54,733 nucleotides of DNA from Acidobacteriaceae bacterium (lineage in GTDB: Bacteria > Acidobacteriota > Terriglobia > Terriglobales > Acidobacteriaceae), in contig PLHW01000046.1 in NCBI GenBank assembly GCA_003139095.1, positions 142,209 through 196,941 on the forward strand, read 5' to 3'. The position numbers and the translations under genes are program-made. Below the pieces are notes generated by a model, which had not been told where the DNA came from, made no database searches, and saw only the letters and a program-made list of their open reading frames with translations. Positions 52,835 to 54,733 of this stretch are shown here, piece by piece; the first letter of the stretch is position 1, and each line of letters opens with the position of its first letter.

Positions 52835-52904
52835 GAGCCACGGGTAACGAGTCGCGAGCAATCGTCGCGGTAAGTCTGCTCGAGGCTCGACTCGCGGCTA
52901 ACTA
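52835..52904. repeat. Inverted heptamer arrays in the gnd-zwf spacer
   Basis: Units gagccac, gggtaac, gagtcgc, gagcaat at 52835-52862 face the reverse-type units tgctcga, ggctcga, ctcgcgg, ctaacta at 52877-52904, with 14 bases between. The inner 13 bases of the two halves match at 11 positions when inverted. No gene lies between them. Confidence 0.6.
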
Positions 52905-52961
52905 CCTTGAAACCAGCACCGTGTAACTCTCATCGAACTTTACCGAGGAACCGAGGAACCA

Positions 52962-54503
52962 ATGGTCTTTACCGACACGCAGACCGCTCCCGTCAAGCCG
53001 CGCACGGCGCGCGTCGCCGATCCCTGCATCATGGTCATCTTCGGTTTCTCCGGAGATCTCACGCGCCGCAAGCTCATACCCGCGCTCTACAATCTCGCCA
53101 GCCAGCGTCTGCTCTCGCCCGATTTCGCCGTCATCGGCCTGGGCCGCAGTCCCATGAGCGACGACGACGCGCGCAAAAAAGCCACCGAGGATTTCAAACA
53201 GTTTGCCAGCGGTCCGATTGACGAAACGGTTTGGAACGACTTCGTCCAGCGCATCCACTACATCGGCGGAGATTTCGACAATCCCGGTACCTACGAACAT
53301 CTCAAAGAAGTTCTCGGCCAGGTCGATCAGGATCACGGCAAGCACGGCAATTATTTCTTTTATCTTGCCACTGCGCCCAATTTTTTCGGCGACATCGTCG
53401 AGCGCCTCGCAAACGTCGGCTTAATGCACGAAGAGAACGGCCACTGGCGCCGCGTGATCGTCGAGAAGCCCTTCGGCCACGATCTCGATTCCGCCAAAGC
53501 GCTCAACCAGCAACTCCTCAAAGTGGCTTCGGAATGCCAGATCTACCGTATCGACCACTACCTCGGCAAAGAGACGGTTCAAAATATTTTGGCCCTGCGT
53601 TTCGCCAATGGAATCTTCGAGCCCATTTGGAATCGCCGCTACATTGACCACGTCCAAATTTCCGTCGTCGAAACCGTCGGCGTCGAATCGCGCGGCGGCT
53701 ACTATGACAACGCCGGCGCGCTGCGCGATATGGTGCCCAACCACATCATGCAGCTCATCACGCTCACCGCCATGGAACCGCCCATTTCATTCGAGGCCAA
53801 CGCCGTGCGCGACGAGCAAGCCAAAATCCTGCACGCCATTCAGCCCTTCAGCAATGAAGATGTGCTCAGCAAAACCGTGCGCGGACAGTACGGCGAAGGC
53901 ACCGTCGACGGCGAACGCGTTCCCGCCTATCGCGCCGAGGATGGCGTCCCGCCCGACTCGCGCACCGAAACTTTTGTCGCCATGCGCCTTCTCATCGACA
54001 ACTGGCGCTGGGCGGGCGTTCCCTTCTACCTCCGCACCGGCAAGCGCTTACCCGGGCGCAATACGCACGTCGTCATTCAATTCCGTCGCGCGCCTTTCAT
54101 GCTCTTCCGCGAAACCAAAGTCGAAAACATGATGCCCAACCAACTCGTCCTCCACATTCAACCCGAAGAAGGTATCTCGCTGCGCTTCGCAGCAAAAACG
54201 CCCGGCCCGGCCATGCAACTCGGCGAGGTCAACATGGACTTCGCCTACGCCGACTATTTCGGCCAGACGCCCTCCACCGGCTACGAGCGCCTGCTGCACG
54301 ACTGCATGATCGGAGACGCCACGCTCTTCCAGCGCGCCGACATGGTCGAAGCCGGCTGGAGCATCGTCAATCCGGTGCTCGATGTTTGGAAAGCTCTGCC
54401 GCCCAGAAATTTTCCAAATTATCCCTCCGGCACCTGGGGCCCGAAGGAATCCGAAGAACTAATGGAGCGGGACGGCCGCCGCTGGAGGAACTTCGAGAAA
54501 TGA
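52962..54503 (+). CDS. zwf: Glucose-6-phosphate 1-dehydrogenase
   Basis: A 513-residue enzyme that oxidises glucose-6-phosphate to 6-phosphogluconolactone with NADP+ (or NAD+), the entry to the oxidative branch. The nucleotide-binding [18 protein letters not shown] motif is at about residue 28 ([19 protein letters not shown]), the substrate-binding [13 protein letters not shown] near 190, and [14 protein letters not shown] around 167. The C-terminal half and length are typical. GAGGAA boxes lie upstream of ATG 52962. It ends the tkt, tal-pgi, gnd, zwf cluster; the next enzyme, 6-phosphogluconolactonase, is not in the window. Confidence 0.97.
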   Translation: MVFTDTQTAPVKPRTARVADPCIMVIFGFSGDLTRRKLIPALYNLASQRLLSPDFAVIGLGRSPMSDDDARKKATEDFKQFASGPIDETVWNDFVQRIHYIGGDFDNPGTYEHLKEVLGQVDQDHGKHGNYFFYLATAPNFFGDIVERLANVGLMHEENGHWRRVIVEKPFGHDLDSAKALNQQLLKVASECQIYRIDHYLGKETVQNILALRFANGIFEPIWNRRYIDHVQISVVETVGVESRGGYYDNAGALRDMVPNHIMQLITLTAMEPPISFEANAVRDEQAKILHAIQPFSNEDVLSKTVRGQYGEGTVDGERVPAYRAEDGVPPDSRTETFVAMRLLIDNWRWAGVPFYLRTGKRLPGRNTHVVIQFRRAPFMLFRETKVENMMPNQLVLHIQPEEGISLRFAAKTPGPAMQLGEVNMDFAYADYFGQTPSTGYERLLHDCMIGDATLFQRADMVEAGWSIVNPVLDVWKALPPRNFPNYPSGTWGPKESEELMERDGRRWRNFEK

Positions 54504-54517
54504 TTGAAGAGAATTGA

Positions 54518-54550
54518 GTAATTTTGTAATCGGGTAAATTGTGTAATTGA
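54518..54550. repeat. Degenerate tandem repeat (gtaatt type) after zwf
   Basis: GTAAT-like units recur at 54518, 54526, 54534 and 54543, a period of 8 to 9 bases, beginning 15 bases after the zwf stop. It resembles the other post-stop arrays although the period differs. Confidence 0.45.
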
Positions 54551-54569
54551 AAACCGCATGGTCAAAATT

Positions 54570-54594
54570 GTCATTCCGAGCAAAGCGAGGAATC
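54570..54594 (+). repeat. REP-like repeat copy near the window end
   Basis: A copy of the GTCATTCCGA...GAGGAATC family in forward orientation, the same as those at 423-575. The remaining sequence to 54733 holds no gene I can support. Confidence 0.7.
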
Positions 54595-54733
54595 TGCATT
54601 TGGATGGCGCCACCGAAGCGCATCCCATGTGCGACGCCGTGTGCCCTCTGGTTAAGGATTTTGTCGATCCCTGATCGCCACGTCGACTCAAACATGGCCA
54701 CCGCACTCGACTAGTGTAGTGTCCCAGTGATAA

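Noticed and set aside
54690-54733. Possible end of an insertion sequence at the right window edge
   Set aside because: The sequence (TAGTGTAGTGTCCCAGTGAT) looks faintly like an element end, but no transposase or matching inverted end can be seen.

Overview
The window looks like a piece of a free-living bacterial chromosome, most likely from the Acidobacteriota (Koribacter/Terriglobia-like). This is inferred from the gene families, not from a marker gene. The DNA is GC-rich. It carries carboxypeptidase-regulatory-like surface proteins, several TonB-family proteins, a DUF885 protein, a transaldolase/glucose-6-phosphate isomerase fusion, futalosine-pathway menaquinone genes (mqnD, mqnA, mqnC) and many short intergenic repeats. 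No rRNA, tRNA, CRISPR array, reverse transcriptase or intact transposase was recognised.

Layout. 1-1.1 kb: the 5' end of a secreted regulatory-like/TonB-receptor-type protein (minus), then a repeat-rich gap with a decayed RAYT transposase tail. 1.1-10.4 kb: mutL, a small unknown gene, a ParE-type toxin with its antitoxin, a DUF2971 gene, aspS, a secreted DUF1579 protein, hisS and a gamma-class carbonic anhydrase-like gene. 10.6-17.7 kb: two exported proteins, an HNH endonuclease gene between inverted arms, a winged-helix protein, cmk, a TolB-like propeller and a BadF-type kinase. 17.9-26 kb: a sodium:solute symporter, a GxxExxY nuclease-fold gene followed by a large inverted repeat, an amino-acid permease, a TonB protein paired with an M48 peptidase, and a kelch-like exported protein with a strong terminator. 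26-41.3 kb: a HAD phosphatase, an M49-like peptidase, a DUF4184 membrane protein, mqnD, bioY, a tiny membrane protein, topA, an S23/four-helix-bundle gene between heptamer arrays, dprA, mqnA, a DedA-like protein, a DUF433/DUF5615 toxin-antitoxin pair, mqnC and a multi-domain exported protein. 41.4-46.3 kb: a family-2 glycosyltransferase, a GAF-membrane-TonB fusion and a GAF/HD-GYP phosphodiesterase. 46.5-54.5 kb: the pentose phosphate cluster tkt, tal-pgi, gnd, zwf, all on the plus strand.

How the genes work together. zwf, gnd, tkt and tal-pgi make a nearly complete pentose phosphate pathway looping back to glucose-6-phosphate; only a recognisable 6-phosphogluconolactonase is missing. mqnA, mqnC and mqnD cover three futalosine-pathway steps to menaquinone but sit in separate transcription units on both strands. 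mutL, topA and dprA are DNA maintenance and processing genes.

The most unusual feature is the repeat landscape. At least ten loci carry short tandem arrays with a 7-nucleotide period (9 nt at one, about 8 nt at another), often abutting or overlapping stop codons. Three small genes (HNH endonuclease, GxxExxY PD-(D/E)XK-type protein, S23 four-helix bundle) each lie beside or between such repeats in inverted arrangement. The gnd-zwf spacer holds the same kind of inverted arrays with nothing between them. Together these suggest a family of small repeat-bounded cassettes; this is an inference that needs comparison with related genomes.
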